NCBI RefSeq assembly: GCF_028288205.1
Contig: NZ_JAQBOD010000039.1
Span: forward strand, 1 to 64,000
Direction: 5' to 3'
DNA from: Mucilaginibacter sp.
GTDB lineage: Bacteria; Bacteroidota; Bacteroidia; Sphingobacteriales; Sphingobacteriaceae
DNA: 64,000 nucleotides
Shown here: piece by piece, positions 9,939 through 18,396 of the stretch
How the letters are laid out: every line of letters begins with the position of its first letter
How positions within the stretch are numbered: the stretch's first letter is position 1
Made by a program: the position numbers and the translations under genes
The notes under the pieces: generated by a model
Seen by the model: only the letters and a program-made list of their open reading frames with translations
Database searches by the model: none
Told to the model about the DNA's origin: nothing

Positions 9939-10622
9939 CTAAGCGTTCATCTTAATTTTATAACCAAGGCCACGCACCGTTTCCAGCCAATCGGGCGGTG
10001 CATAAATGTTTAATTTTTTACGAATATTTTTAATATGCGCGTCTATATAATTCGAGTCGTAATCATCATTAATTATGCTGCCCCAAATGTGCTCACTTAA
10101 TTGTGTACGTGTAAGCGTACGGTTTTTATGCAAAATTAAGTAGGCTATCAGATCAAACTCCTTTTTTGTAATGGTATTTACTACATTCTCGTGGTGAGTA
10201 ATTACCCTATCGGTAAGGTTTATTAAAAAATCGCCCAGCTCAACAATGCTTTGTTTTAAACCAAATTTGCGGCGAATTATTGCCTGCATGCGGCTCTGCA
10301 ATTCTAATAATGAAAATGGTTTGGCCAAATAATCATCGGCGCCCAGGTCAAGGCCCCGTACACGGTCATAAACTTCGGCGCGCGCGGTTAAAATTATACA
10401 GGCAGCGTCCGGATTATTTTTCTTGGCTTCTTTAAGCAGGTCAAGGCCATCATAATCTGGCAGGCCCAGGTCTATTAAAATAAAATCGTACAGGTTTATA
10501 GCTATTTTCTCTGATGCAGAGTTACCGTTGTAGCATACTTCGGTAATGTAGTTATGGTTGGTAAGGAATATTTCCAGTTCGTGTGCTAATGCTTCTTCAT
10601 CTTCAATAATCAACACATTCAT
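9939..10622 (-). CDS. OmpR/PhoB-family response regulator
   Basis: A 227-residue DNA-binding response regulator. The receiver domain has the acidic pocket (IIEDEE), phosphoacceptor Asp51 (FILIDLGLPDYDG), the conserved Thr (IILTARAE) and Lys (DDYLAKPFSLLEL). The C-terminal winged helix (about 130-227) includes KKEFDLIAYLILHKNRTLTRTQL and the wing ending VRGLGYKIKMNA. It lies between the outer-membrane gene (7 bases upstream) and its kinase (2 bases downstream), and probably autoregulates the operon. Confidence 0.95.
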   Translation of the reverse strand: MNVLIIEDEEALAHELEIFLTNHNYITEVCYNGNSASEKIAINLYDFILIDLGLPDYDGLDLLKEAKKNNPDAACIILTARAEVYDRVRGLDLGADDYLAKPFSLLELQSRMQAIIRRKFGLKQSIVELGDFLINLTDRVITHHENVVNTITKKEFDLIAYLILHKNRTLTRTQLSEHIWGSIINDDYDSNYIDAHIKNIRKKLNIYAPPDWLETVRGLGYKIKMNA

Positions 10623-10629
10623 ATTTCTC

Positions 10630-11508
10630 TCAATAAAAAAGGTAGTAAAATGTTAAGTTATAAAAAGATTCGTGCTTGTTTTGCAAAGCCCCCTCCACGT
10701 TAACCGGTATAGAATACTTGTACGAAAACTCAAAGGTATAATGCGGCCTGTTATAAGCTATGGGCAGCTTAAAACTATAATTAAGCACATCAAAACGGCC
10801 ATTATCACGGCTGTAAGGGGCATTCGGGCCAAACAGGTATTGAATATCATTTAACCCCTCCTGATGGTCTAAAGAATATTTCTGCACAAAATTTTGCGTG
10901 CCAAAAATTGCACTCACTGCCGGGGTAAATGTTAAATAATCTTTATCATCAAAAACATTCCACTTACTTTCAAAGTATTTGGATTCGGTAAGGGTTATAA
11001 AGAAATCGCTTGATTTACCAAACAGATAATCCAATATTACGGTTGATTTAAATGGCTTAAAATCGTACGAGTTTTTCCAGTTAATATCGTTTGATGTGGC
11101 CGATTCAATTATCCGTTCTTCTTTATTAAATATAAAGCGGTTATAGCTTATCGATCCGGAGAATTTTTTTGATGGGCGATATAAATACCCGCCGCCCAGG
11201 TCCACCTCGTCAACAAAGGTGCGGTAACCCAATAATCTTAATGCCGACCCATAAATAAAGAAGCCGGCCTTAGTATTATATACTACATCGGTTGATAAAA
11301 ATGGATAGCTAATTGGCCCCGTGCGGCCAAAAAATAATGCATCGCTGCCATAGCTTATACCAACAGAAAGTGATTTTTTCCGGATAATGGTATCTGTATC
11401 AACAACAATATGATTATCTGCACTATTGGCAACAAAATGCCCGGCAGCCACGGCCCCATGTACCAGATTACATAAAATTAGAAAAAGCAGTATACGAAAA
11501 TATTTCAT
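10630..11508 (-). CDS. Predicted outer-membrane beta-barrel protein of unknown function
   Basis: A 292-residue exported protein with a signal peptide at about 1-22 (ends AVAAG). The rest is rich in alternating aromatic/polar strands (for example KSLSVGISYGSDALFFG and FKLPIAYNRPHYTFEFSYKY) and ends in LTFYYLFY with a C-terminal aromatic, as expected for an outer-membrane barrel. No enzyme motif is visible. It lies directly upstream of the response regulator, so it may be the sensed or regulated envelope component. The family is not recognised. Confidence 0.7.
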   Translation of the reverse strand: MKYFRILLFLILCNLVHGAVAAGHFVANSADNHIVVDTDTIIRKKSLSVGISYGSDALFFGRTGPISYPFLSTDVVYNTKAGFFIYGSALRLLGYRTFVDEVDLGGGYLYRPSKKFSGSISYNRFIFNKEERIIESATSNDINWKNSYDFKPFKSTVILDYLFGKSSDFFITLTESKYFESKWNVFDDKDYLTFTPAVSAIFGTQNFVQKYSLDHQEGLNDIQYLFGPNAPYSRDNGRFDVLNYSFKLPIAYNRPHYTFEFSYKYSIPVNVEGALQNKHESFYNLTFYYLFY

Positions 11509-11532
11509 TTAATATAAGCTATTATTTACAGG

Positions 11533-11865
11533 TTAATTGCCATTTCTTCTTGGTATTTCCGGCGGACGCTCCAAGCCTTCGGGCCGGCGCTGCCTTTTAG
11601 GTTTAGTTTTTAAATCCGGCGCGATATCTATTACTTCTATTTTTTCGGGTTTTGCTTGCCGTTTAGCTTTTGATATTTCCTTTATTTTCTTTTTATCTTC
11701 TTCCTGTCTTTGTTTTTTTGTGGTGTCTTTTTGCATTTGGGCAACTAAAACAAACCGCAAAGCATGGCCCGTAACAGGATCATTATAGCTGGTTCTTGTT
11801 TTAGCAGATGATAAGCCCGGTGCAAATATCAACAACAATATAATATACACAAGCCGCTTTATCAT
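11533..11865 (-). CDS. Small secreted basic protein of unknown function
   Basis: A 110-residue protein with a signal peptide (about 1-21, ends GLSSA) followed by a low-complexity Lys/Arg/Glu/Pro region (DTTKKQRQEEDKKKIKEISK, then RRPEGLERPPEIPRRNGN). It is the first gene of the operon that continues, 24 bases later, into the barrel protein, response regulator and kinase. The strongly basic tail suggests binding to an anionic surface or nucleic acid, but this is speculation. No family is recognised. Confidence 0.7.
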   Translation of the reverse strand: MIKRLVYIILLLIFAPGLSSAKTRTSYNDPVTGHALRFVLVAQMQKDTTKKQRQEEDKKKIKEISKAKRQAKPEKIEVIDIAPDLKTKPKRQRRPEGLERPPEIPRRNGN

Positions 11866-11968
11866 TGAGAAAGGGAAATTTGTAGTTTTTTTTTCAAATA
11901 TCAGTCAATTTAAGATACTACCGGGGTGTGGCGGTTCTAATTTAGAATATTGTATTTAAATTTTATAA

Positions 11969-12006
11969 TTAAAAAAGGGATATTGAAGGGTTAACAACAA
12001 TATCCC
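11969..12006 (-). terminator. Rho-independent terminator of apbE
   Basis: GGGATATTG (11977-11985) pairs with CAATATCCC (11998-12006), and a run of six T follows on the minus strand. It lies 42 bases downstream of the apbE-like stop codon. Confidence 0.8.
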
Positions 12007-12047
12007 GGCATCGGCATAAAAAGTTATAATTTAATAGCTACCGGTAG

Positions 12048-12974
12048 TTATGCGATATTGATACTTTTTGAAGGATATAAGCGGTTATGATCGTCAATTA
12101 TTACACAACCTATTTGGTTTAGTTGGTTTATTAAATATAAACCCGCATTAACACCTATAGTCATTACAGGGGTAGCCATGGCGTCAGCAAATTCGGCAGT
12201 TGGGCTTAATATACTTACGCTTTTAATTTCGCTTACTGTAAATCCGTTTTTACGTTTAACGGTATTTAGCTTTTTATCATTTATGGTAGCATATTTTTCG
12301 GCATTAACTGATGTAGCAACCGCCATATTGCTAATATCCATATCAGCAAATGGCTGAGTTTGCTGGCGCGGATCAGCAGCGGCAACTGTCCATGGCCCCA
12401 TATCCGGTTGCAAGCCCCAGGTAAGTAAATCGCCACCGGCATTAATAACACCGTGGCTTACGCCTTCTAATTGTAATATATATTTAGCCCTATCGGCAGC
12501 GTAACCTTTACTATTGGCACCAAAGCCAATACGCATACCTTTTTCTTTTAAAAATACGGTGGTTGCTGTTGCATCAAGCTGCACATCTTTGTAGTTAACT
12601 ACGGTGTAAGATGCAATTGCTGTATGACTATCCGTATCAGCGTTTTTACCGGCAGAGTAGTAAGTAATATCAAATGCACCATAGGTCAACTCAGATATTT
12701 GCAGCGAGCGATCTATCAGCTTAAAAATTTCGGCGCTAACTTTTACCGGTTTTATACCCGCGTTACGGTTAATGGCATTTATTTCGCTATCCTCGCTAAA
12801 TGTACTTAGCAATTTTTCAACCCGGTTAATTTCGGCTATGGCACTGTTTATTTTTTCGCCGGCCCAAACAGGGTCATTACCAACTACACTAATTTCAAAC
12901 TTGTTTCCCATCAAGCGTACTTCACGTCTGTAAATTGTGGAGCTATTTGCTAATACCTTTTTTAGAGCCAGCAT
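12048..12974 (-). CDS. apbE: FAD:protein FMN transferase (ApbE family)
   Basis: A 308-residue flavin transferase of the ApbE family, which moves FMN from FAD to a Thr/Ser of flavoproteins such as Nqr/Rnf subunits. Visible motifs are LMGNKFEISVV near the start, FGANSKGYAADRAKYIL (substrate loop), GVINAGGDLLTWG, and the Mg-binding TAEFADAMATPVMTIG. The copy has no lipobox or signal peptide (N-terminus MLALKKVLANSSTIYRREV), unlike the usual exported ApbE. It may act in the cytoplasm or be mis-started, although I see no better upstream start. The gene is isolated and has its own terminator. Confidence 0.9.
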   Translation of the reverse strand: MLALKKVLANSSTIYRREVRLMGNKFEISVVGNDPVWAGEKINSAIAEINRVEKLLSTFSEDSEINAINRNAGIKPVKVSAEIFKLIDRSLQISELTYGAFDITYYSAGKNADTDSHTAIASYTVVNYKDVQLDATATTVFLKEKGMRIGFGANSKGYAADRAKYILQLEGVSHGVINAGGDLLTWGLQPDMGPWTVAAADPRQQTQPFADMDISNMAVATSVNAEKYATINDKKLNTVKRKNGFTVSEIKSVSILSPTAEFADAMATPVMTIGVNAGLYLINQLNQIGCVIIDDHNRLYPSKSINIA

Positions 12975-13122
12975 AATGTTATATTTAGCTATTAATATTA
13001 ATACTTTGCGAACGCTTTATTAGTTGCCTTGCAGCAATAAATAAAATGCGCCTATATTAAAAGCTAAAGTAGCGGGGCTTTATGAAAATAGGATGAAAAG
13101 CGATATGTAATATGTGTAAAAG

Positions 13123-13239
13123 AATGTGCAGATATGCGGATGTGCAAATATGCAGATGAAGGGATTAGGTATCAAAAATGCAGATATACGCATGAAATTA
13201 AATCATTCGCACATCTGCATATACGCACATTTGCATATC
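13123..13239. repeat. 8-base tandem repeat element with inverted arms
   Basis: The left arm (13123-13158) is made of consecutive 8-base units GTGCAGAT, ATGCGGAT, GTGCAAAT, ATGCAGAT. A middle partial copy lies at 13178-13195. The right arm (13206-13239) carries the same units in reverse complement, so the whole could fold into a long hairpin. It ends 4 bases before the prfA stop codon. Confidence 0.85.
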
Positions 13240-13243
13240 TCTC

Positions 13244-14317
13244 TTACGCTACTGTTCCCTCTTTTAACTTTTCGGCATTTTCTGCAAACTGCAGTGCCTC
13301 CATTATTTCTTGTATACCACCATTCATTACTTCTGATAAGTTATATATGGTTAAGCCTATACGATGTTCTGTTAAGCGCCCCTGTGGGTAATTGTAGGTA
13401 CGCACCTTGGCCGAGCGATCGCCGGTTGCAACCATGGTTTTGCGTTTTTTAGATGCTTCTTCCAGGTGCTTTTGCAGCTCCAGTTCATACACTCTTGAAC
13501 GCAATACTGCTAATGCTTTATCGTAATTTTTCAACTGCGATTTTTGGTCCTGGCATTGTGCAACCAAACCGGTAGGTAAGTGTGTTAACCTAACGGCCGA
13601 ATAAGTTGTATTTACCGATTGCCCGCCCGGCCCTGATGAACAAAACAGGTCTTTACGGATATCACTTACATTTAGCACAATATCAAATTCATCAACTTCG
13701 GGCAATACCACTACTGATGCCGCTGATGTATGCACACGGCCCTGCGTTTCAGTATCGGGCACACGTTGTACACGGTGCACACCCGACTCGTATTTTAGCG
13801 TTCCGTAAGCATCCTCGGCATTAACATTGAAAACAATTTCTTTATAACCGCCGGCGGTGCCTTCAGTATAGTCAACCAGTTCGGTTTTCCAGCCGCGTTT
13901 TTCGCAATAGCGCATGTACATCCGGTAAAGATCGCCGGCAAATATGGATGCTTCGTCACCGCCGGTACCGCCACGTATCTCAACAATGGCATTCTTAGAA
14001 TCTTCCGGATCTTTAGGGATCAGCATTAAACGTATATACTCTTCTTTTTCTTCTTGCTGAACTAATAGTTCATCCAGTTCAGACTTCGCCATTTCGCGAA
14101 ATTCCTCATCTTTTTCGGTAGCTAATATATCCTTGTTAGTATCAATATTGCTCATGATGTTGCGGTAGATGTTATACTCTTCAACAATCTTGGCCAGATC
14201 TTTATATTCTTTATTCAACCGGGCAAAACGCTTCATATCAGCCATTGCATCAGGGCTGCTTAATTCAGCTTCTACGTCTTTCCAACGTTGATATATTAAT
14301 TCTAATTTTTCTAACAT
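13244..14317 (-). CDS. prfA: Peptide chain release factor 1
   Basis: A 357-residue class I release factor that reads UAA/UAG. The catalytic GGQ is in [19 protein letters not shown]. The anticodon-mimic region and domain 2 ([20 protein letters not shown]) are as in the family. It assigns to RF1 rather than RF2 by its full length without a frameshift, the stop-codon recognition context ([21 protein letters not shown]), and the C-terminal [13 protein letters not shown]. It lies on the minus strand between an 8-base repeat element and lpxH. Confidence 0.96.
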   Translation of the reverse strand: MLEKLELIYQRWKDVEAELSSPDAMADMKRFARLNKEYKDLAKIVEEYNIYRNIMSNIDTNKDILATEKDEEFREMAKSELDELLVQQEEKEEYIRLMLIPKDPEDSKNAIVEIRGGTGGDEASIFAGDLYRMYMRYCEKRGWKTELVDYTEGTAGGYKEIVFNVNAEDAYGTLKYESGVHRVQRVPDTETQGRVHTSAASVVVLPEVDEFDIVLNVSDIRKDLFCSSGPGGQSVNTTYSAVRLTHLPTGLVAQCQDQKSQLKNYDKALAVLRSRVYELELQKHLEEASKKRKTMVATGDRSAKVRTYNYPQGRLTEHRIGLTIYNLSEVMNGGIQEIMEALQFAENAEKLKEGTVA

Positions 14318-14390
14318 ATTCTATTTATTCATCGGGCCATATAAACGGCCTGCTCAAAAAGCGCACAAAAATACGGTTTTTTGAGGAGAA

Positions 14391-14502
14391 AGATTAAAGG
14401 TAAAAGGCGAAAGGTAATACAAAGTGCTAATTTGGAAGAAAATGACTTTCAGCTTAAGCAAGCTGAACCTTTCGCCTTTTACCTCTCGGCTTTTACCTCT
14501 CC
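14391..14502. repeat. AAAGGT-type heptamer repeat with inverted arms, overlapping the lpxH 3' end
   Basis: The left arm (14391-14415) reads AAAGGTAAAAGGCGAAAGGT. The right arm (14466-14502) carries the reverse complement AACCTTTCGCCTTTTACCTC twice. The right arm extends across the lpxH stop (14479), so the last eight or so LpxH residues (GEVKAER) are encoded by repeat DNA. The same family occurs at 15271, 21687, 22843/22966 and 24762. Confidence 0.85.
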
Positions 14503-15246
14503 TTCAAAATAGTGCAGGCTCAATTCTTCCCCATCAAACACCGCATACGTATTATAATTTACCCATTCGCCTAAATTAATGTAGCGGCTTTGTTCATTTA
14601 GTTGCAGGTCCGTTGGTATATGGCGGTGACCAAATATAAGGTAGCTATAAAAATTATTTTTTAATAACCCGCGGCTGTAAACTACCAGCCACTCTTGCTG
14701 CATATTTTTACGTTGCTCATTGCTTTCGCCGGCAATACGGCTTTGGCTTGACCAATAATTGGCTATACCCACCCCAAGGTTAGGATGAATACGTGCAAAC
14801 AACCACTGGCATATTTTACTGCGGAATATTTTTTTCAAAACCTTATACATAGCATCGCCCGGCCCTAAGCCGTCGCCATGATGCAGGTAAAATTTTTTGC
14901 CGTTTCGTTCTATTTCCAGCTCATCGCTAATAATGGTAGCGCCAAGTTCCTGCACAAAGTAATCAAACATCCACATATCATGATTGCCTTTAAACAGGTA
15001 TAGTTTTACGCCGGCATCGGCCAATTCTGCCAGTTTACCTAAAAACCTGATGTAGCCTTTAGGCACAACCGTTTTATACTCGAACCAAAAATCAAAAATA
15101 TCGCCCATTAAAAAAACCTCGGCAGCATCGGCTTTTATCATGTCCAGCCAGCGCACTAAGCGATTCTCACGCTCACGGCTTTCGGCATAGCTGCCTGTAC
15201 CTAAATGAAAATCTGATGCGAAATAAAGTTTATTACCTATGGCCAT
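14479..15246 (-). CDS. lpxH: UDP-2,3-diacylglucosamine diphosphatase (LpxH-like)
   Basis: A 255-residue metallophosphoesterase that hydrolyses UDP-2,3-diacylglucosamine to lipid X, the fourth step of lipid A synthesis, at the cytoplasmic face of the inner membrane. The five phosphoesterase motifs are present: DFHLG, GDIFDFWFEY, GNHDMW, YLHHGDG and IFGHRHIPT. The membrane-associating insertion lies around 140-170. The C-terminus (YFEGEVKAER) is unusual in lying inside a heptamer-repeat arm. The start ATG is at 15246. Confidence 0.92.
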   Translation of the reverse strand: MAIGNKLYFASDFHLGTGSYAESRERENRLVRWLDMIKADAAEVFLMGDIFDFWFEYKTVVPKGYIRFLGKLAELADAGVKLYLFKGNHDMWMFDYFVQELGATIISDELEIERNGKKFYLHHGDGLGPGDAMYKVLKKIFRSKICQWLFARIHPNLGVGIANYWSSQSRIAGESNEQRKNMQQEWLVVYSRGLLKNNFYSYLIFGHRHIPTDLQLNEQSRYINLGEWVNYNTYAVFDGEELSLHYFEGEVKAER

Positions 15247-15270
15247 GCTGCATCAAAAGTACGTTATAGC

Positions 15271-15300
15271 GGCGAAAGGTAAAAGGATAAAGGTGAAAGG
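15271..15300. repeat. AAAGGT-type heptamer repeat, single arm
   Basis: The run GGCGAAAGGTAAAAGGATAA followed by AGGTGAAAGG belongs to the same family as 14391 and 24762. It directly abuts the 10-base repeat at 15312. No inverted partner is seen. Confidence 0.75.
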
Positions 15301-15311
15301 TTTTTATACGC

Positions 15312-15358
15312 GTTGCAGGCGGTTGCAAGATGTTGCAAGGTGTTGCGCAACACCTGCA
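15312..15358. repeat. 10-base tandem repeat GTTGCAAGNN ending in a palindrome
   Basis: Four consecutive 10-base units begin GTTGC (GTTGCAGGCG, GTTGCAAGAT, GTTGCAAGGT, GTTGCGCAAC). The last is a palindrome that starts the inverted partner ACCTGCAAC. Confidence 0.8.
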
Positions 15359-15363
15359 ACCAA

Positions 15364-15393
15364 CAAAAAAGGCCCTTCATTTCTGAAGAGCCT
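15364..15393 (-). terminator. Rho-independent terminator of the DNRGQ-repeat gene
   Basis: On the minus strand AGGCTCTTCA pairs with TGAAGGGCCT (one G-U) around a GAAA loop, followed by six T. It lies 27 bases after the stop at 15420. Confidence 0.85.
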
Positions 15394-15419
15394 GTTACTA
15401 TTATGGTATTTATATAATA

Positions 15420-16034
15420 TTAATGATCGCCGTGATCTTGTTTATCATGACCATTTCCATGACCGCGATTATCCTGTCCACGGTTATCTTGACCGCGATT
15501 ATCCTGTCCACGGTTACCTTGTCCGCGATTATCCTGTCCGCGATTACCTTGTCCGCGATTATCCTGTCCATAACCATTGTTTCCACGATCGCCGGGGCCA
15601 CGACCGTTATTGCCACGGTCGCCGTTCCAATGGTTACGGTATTTTTCGTCACGGCTTTCGCGAATTATTGGCTGATCGTGACGGCCCCTATAACCTGCAT
15701 ATCTTGTTCTGTAAACTGTATTACGTTCCCATGGGTTACGTTCGTTAACTACCACTTTGTATCCATGGTACAGATCATAATTAGCATATCTTGGAGGTAA
15801 AGCACCTGAACGTATCCATACGTTGTTTTGATAATATACGTATTGATGGTTTGGCACATCATAGTAAGAGTCAATATCAGGCACGTAATAATAACTGGCA
15901 TGGTCATAACCAACCGGACCCCAATCAGGCTGGCTGCCTATATTGAATCCTAAGCTTATACGTAATTGCGCATCGGCTGTTTTGTACATTGAGCATCCAA
16001 CTATTATGGCTGCTGCTAAGATCATCTTTTTCAT
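15420..16034 (-). CDS. Secreted protein with GQDNR tandem repeats
   Basis: A 204-residue exported protein with a signal peptide about 1-22 (ends TADAQ). The central part (about 30-130) is Tyr/Pro-rich (YYYVPDIDSYYDVPNHQYVYYQ), as in envelope-associated hydrophilic proteins of this phylum. The tail is a low-complexity array of the 5-residue unit GQ(D/G)NR, about seven copies, ending GHGNGHDKQDHGDH with His/Asp that could bind metal. The array is encoded by a 15-bp minisatellite likely to vary in copy number. Function is unknown. It has its own terminator. Confidence 0.75.
   Translation of the reverse strand: MKKMILAAAIIVGCSMYKTADAQLRISLGFNIGSQPDWGPVGYDHASYYYVPDIDSYYDVPNHQYVYYQNNVWIRSGALPPRYANYDLYHGYKVVVNERNPWERNTVYRTRYAGYRGRHDQPIIRESRDEKYRNHWNGDRGNNGRGPGDRGNNGYGQDNRGQGNRGQDNRGQGNRGQDNRGQDNRGQDNRGHGNGHDKQDHGDH
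15462..15580. repeat. 15-bp coding minisatellite (GQ[D/G]NR units)
   Basis: Alternating 15-base units such as CCGCGATTATCCTGT and CCACGGTTACCTTGT, in frame, encode the GQDNR/GQGNR tail of the secreted protein. No unique spacers separate the units, so it is not CRISPR. Confidence 0.85.
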
Positions 16035-16174
16035 AATTTAGTATTTTGGAAGTAAGACAATTATAATTGCTAAAAGTTTAGTTTATTTTGCTTGAACCGC
16101 TGATTAATAAGATTTATTGATGCGGCAGATAATCAATCATAATAATCACCTAATCAATAAATCGGCAGTTCAGA

Positions 16175-16205
16175 CAAAAAAAAGCGATAGGTAACACCCA
16201 TCGCT
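16175..16205 (-). terminator. Rho-independent terminator of the S41 protease gene
   Basis: On the minus strand AGCGATGGGT pairs with ACCTATCGCT (one G-U) around GTT, followed by eight T. It lies 32 bases past the stop at 16237. Confidence 0.88.
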
Positions 16206-16236
16206 CTCTTGATTCTTAAACTCCTGATTTTTAATT

Positions 16237-17997
16237 TTATTGGTCGCTCTTAGTATCTTTTTCCTTAGCGTCGGTCTTTTTATCAGGCATGGCAGCCAGT
16301 ACCGGTTTACCTATTATCTTATATGCACCATCACCTTTTAATATGGCAGCTATCTGATTTTTATCCTGCATAGTTTTTACGGCCCGGGCCAATTCAATAT
16401 CATACTTAAAATTAGCTTCATAGCGGCCCTTGTCATAATAATAGCGCGATGCTATTTCAATTTCGAGCGCTTGCTTTATTTCGGCTTTATGTATTTGCAG
16501 GTCGTTTTTCTTACTATTTAACAATTTGCTTTTTAACACATCATATTCTGTTTGTATCTGGTCAAATTGCTTTTCTTTAGTGGCTTCGGTTTTCAAAGCA
16601 TCCAATACTTTTTCTGATGTGGTATTGTAAGTATAATTTTTATCAGCCAGATATTTTACAAAATCATCATATTCTGCATCTGATAATTTGAATGCGCGCG
16701 GGTCGGCCATTTTTACATGTGCCGCACGATATTTGGTAGCATAATCAAATAGTAATAATTTACCTATTAATGTTTGGGTAACGTTTGCAAACTTTTCGGG
16801 CTTAATAAAAATATCCGGGTATATGCCACTGCCATCATAAACAGAGCGGCCATTGCGGGTTTTAAACTCGTGCATTAATGAATCGGCAAACTTAACTACG
16901 CTGCCATCATCTTTACGGTGCGCATAATCTATTTCCTGTATGCAACGGCCAGAAGGAACATAGTATTTAGCAATAGTGATCTTTACCAAACTGTTATAAG
17001 CTAAGGGGAATGTTTGCTGTACAAGCCCTTTACCATAGCTGCGCTGGCCGATAATTATGGCGCGATCAAGATCTTGTAACGCGCCGGCAACGATCTCTGA
17101 AGCCGAGGCCGAGCGGGCATTTGTTAATACTACCAATGGCAAATCAGGAGCCAATGGCGCCGCTACTGTTTTATAAGTATAATTTTTCTCGCGTATTTTT
17201 CCTTTTTGCGATACTACTTCAACATCCTTTTGCACAAACAGGTTAACAATTTTTACCGCTTCCTGCAGGATACCCCCGCCGTTTGAGCGCAGATCTAATA
17301 TAATACCGTTAGGGTTATTCTTTTTCAGATCAACCAGGGCACTGGTAACTTCGTCTGCCGAGTTTTCTAAGAAACGGTCCAGCTTGATGTAGCCCATATT
17401 GCCATCAACCATACCGTGGTATGATACGTTGGGTTGTTTAATTTCATCGCGCACTAAGTCCTTTTCAACATCTTTGGCATCGCCATCACGCTTTACCAAT
17501 AGTTTTACAACAGCACCCTTTGATCCTTTTAGCAGCGCGCTAACCTGGTCGCTATTTTTACCGTCGAGTACTATATCATTAATTTTTTCTATCTGGTCGC
17601 CTGGGCGGATATCTGCTTTTTGTGCCGGGAAGCCCTCAAACACGCCCGATACATATACTTTATTATTGCGCGAAAAAATGCTTGCGCCAATACCGCCGTA
17701 TTGCGTGCTTACATAATGCAGCTTATAATCTTCAATTTCCGATTCGGGGACAAACTCTGTATATGGATCCAAACCGTCCAGCATGGCATCAGCTCCGGCT
17801 TTTATCATTTTGGCCGAGTTGATATCATCAACATAGTTAATGTTTACCTCTTTATATAATGACGCAAATACTTCCAGGTTTTTTGATATCTGGAACAGAT
17901 CATCGCTAAAACTCCATATACACAATGCCAGTACCACTAAACCGCCTGATAACAGCAATTTTCCCCTTTTCAATACACCCTTTTTCATCAAATTCAT
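16237..17997 (-). CDS. S41-family C-terminal processing peptidase
   Basis: A 586-residue carboxyl-terminal protease, periplasmic and anchored by an N-terminal helix (about 13-30). The PDZ domain is about 95-180 (GFPAQKADIRPGDQIEKIND). The catalytic Ser is in NARSASASEIVAGALQD, and the catalytic Lys in IGQRSYGKGLVQQTFPL. The tail (about 400-586) is a helical extension ending in KKTDAKEKDTKSDQ. The start is probably ATG 17997, or 17988 (MKKGVLK). Homologues trim or degrade periplasmic proteins by their C-terminus. A CsbD-like gene lies upstream. Confidence 0.92.
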   Translation of the reverse strand: MNLMKKGVLKRGKLLLSGGLVVLALCIWSFSDDLFQISKNLEVFASLYKEVNINYVDDINSAKMIKAGADAMLDGLDPYTEFVPESEIEDYKLHYVSTQYGGIGASIFSRNNKVYVSGVFEGFPAQKADIRPGDQIEKINDIVLDGKNSDQVSALLKGSKGAVVKLLVKRDGDAKDVEKDLVRDEIKQPNVSYHGMVDGNMGYIKLDRFLENSADEVTSALVDLKKNNPNGIILDLRSNGGGILQEAVKIVNLFVQKDVEVVSQKGKIREKNYTYKTVAAPLAPDLPLVVLTNARSASASEIVAGALQDLDRAIIIGQRSYGKGLVQQTFPLAYNSLVKITIAKYYVPSGRCIQEIDYAHRKDDGSVVKFADSLMHEFKTRNGRSVYDGSGIYPDIFIKPEKFANVTQTLIGKLLLFDYATKYRAAHVKMADPRAFKLSDAEYDDFVKYLADKNYTYNTTSEKVLDALKTEATKEKQFDQIQTEYDVLKSKLLNSKKNDLQIHKAEIKQALEIEIASRYYYDKGRYEANFKYDIELARAVKTMQDKNQIAAILKGDGAYKIIGKPVLAAMPDKKTDAKEKDTKSDQ

Positions 17998-18048
17998 CTT
18001 AATAAATATAAAGCTACAAAAAACTGCTTATAAAAGAGTTAACTCCTT

Positions 18049-18264
18049 TTATAAACGATTATTGTCAATATTTACCAAAGCTTTTTTCAAAGTAAATACA
18101 ACATACTCGCGATTGCGGTTAACCAGCCGCATTAAATTAGTTATCAGGGTATCTTCCTGGCCCTCGGTATAATTTAATTGCTCATCTGTTAAATGGTTAT
18201 ATTTTCTTTGCACCTTAATTTTCACCCGCTCCCACTCTTTGTTGGTCATGCTTATTTCTGCCAT
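18049..18264 (-). CDS. CsbD-like stress protein
   Basis: A 71-residue soluble protein. The first half (TNKEWERVKIKVQRKYNHLT, then DEQLNYTEGQEDTLI) matches the CsbD layout of W-x-x-VK-x-K-x-x-x-x-x-LT-DEDL and EG. The second half (RLVNRNREYVVFTLKKALVN) departs from the usual glycine pattern. CsbD proteins accumulate in general stress; the molecular role is unknown. Family assignment is moderate because the protein is short. Confidence 0.7.
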   Translation of the reverse strand: MAEISMTNKEWERVKIKVQRKYNHLTDEQLNYTEGQEDTLITNLMRLVNRNREYVVFTLKKALVNIDNNRL

Positions 18265-18396
18265 AATAAAATATTTTCAACAAAAATATAAAAAATACCA
18301 TGCAGGCCATTGTAAAATTTTGGTACAGCTATTGTTAAACCATTACTGGTGGTTTAAATAAAACTCATCAAATTTTATAAATCTAAATTAAACGCT

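Noticed and set aside
13126..13452. 108-residue plus-strand frame with MQICGC..
   Set aside because: It is the translation of the 8-base repeat running into antisense prfA; no gene.
15462..15580. Possible CRISPR-like array
   Set aside because: 15-base units are contiguous and in frame, with no spacers; no cas genes in the window.
15423..15800. Plus-strand frames of 125 and 169 residues
   Set aside because: Antisense of the GQDNR minisatellite; low-complexity shadow.
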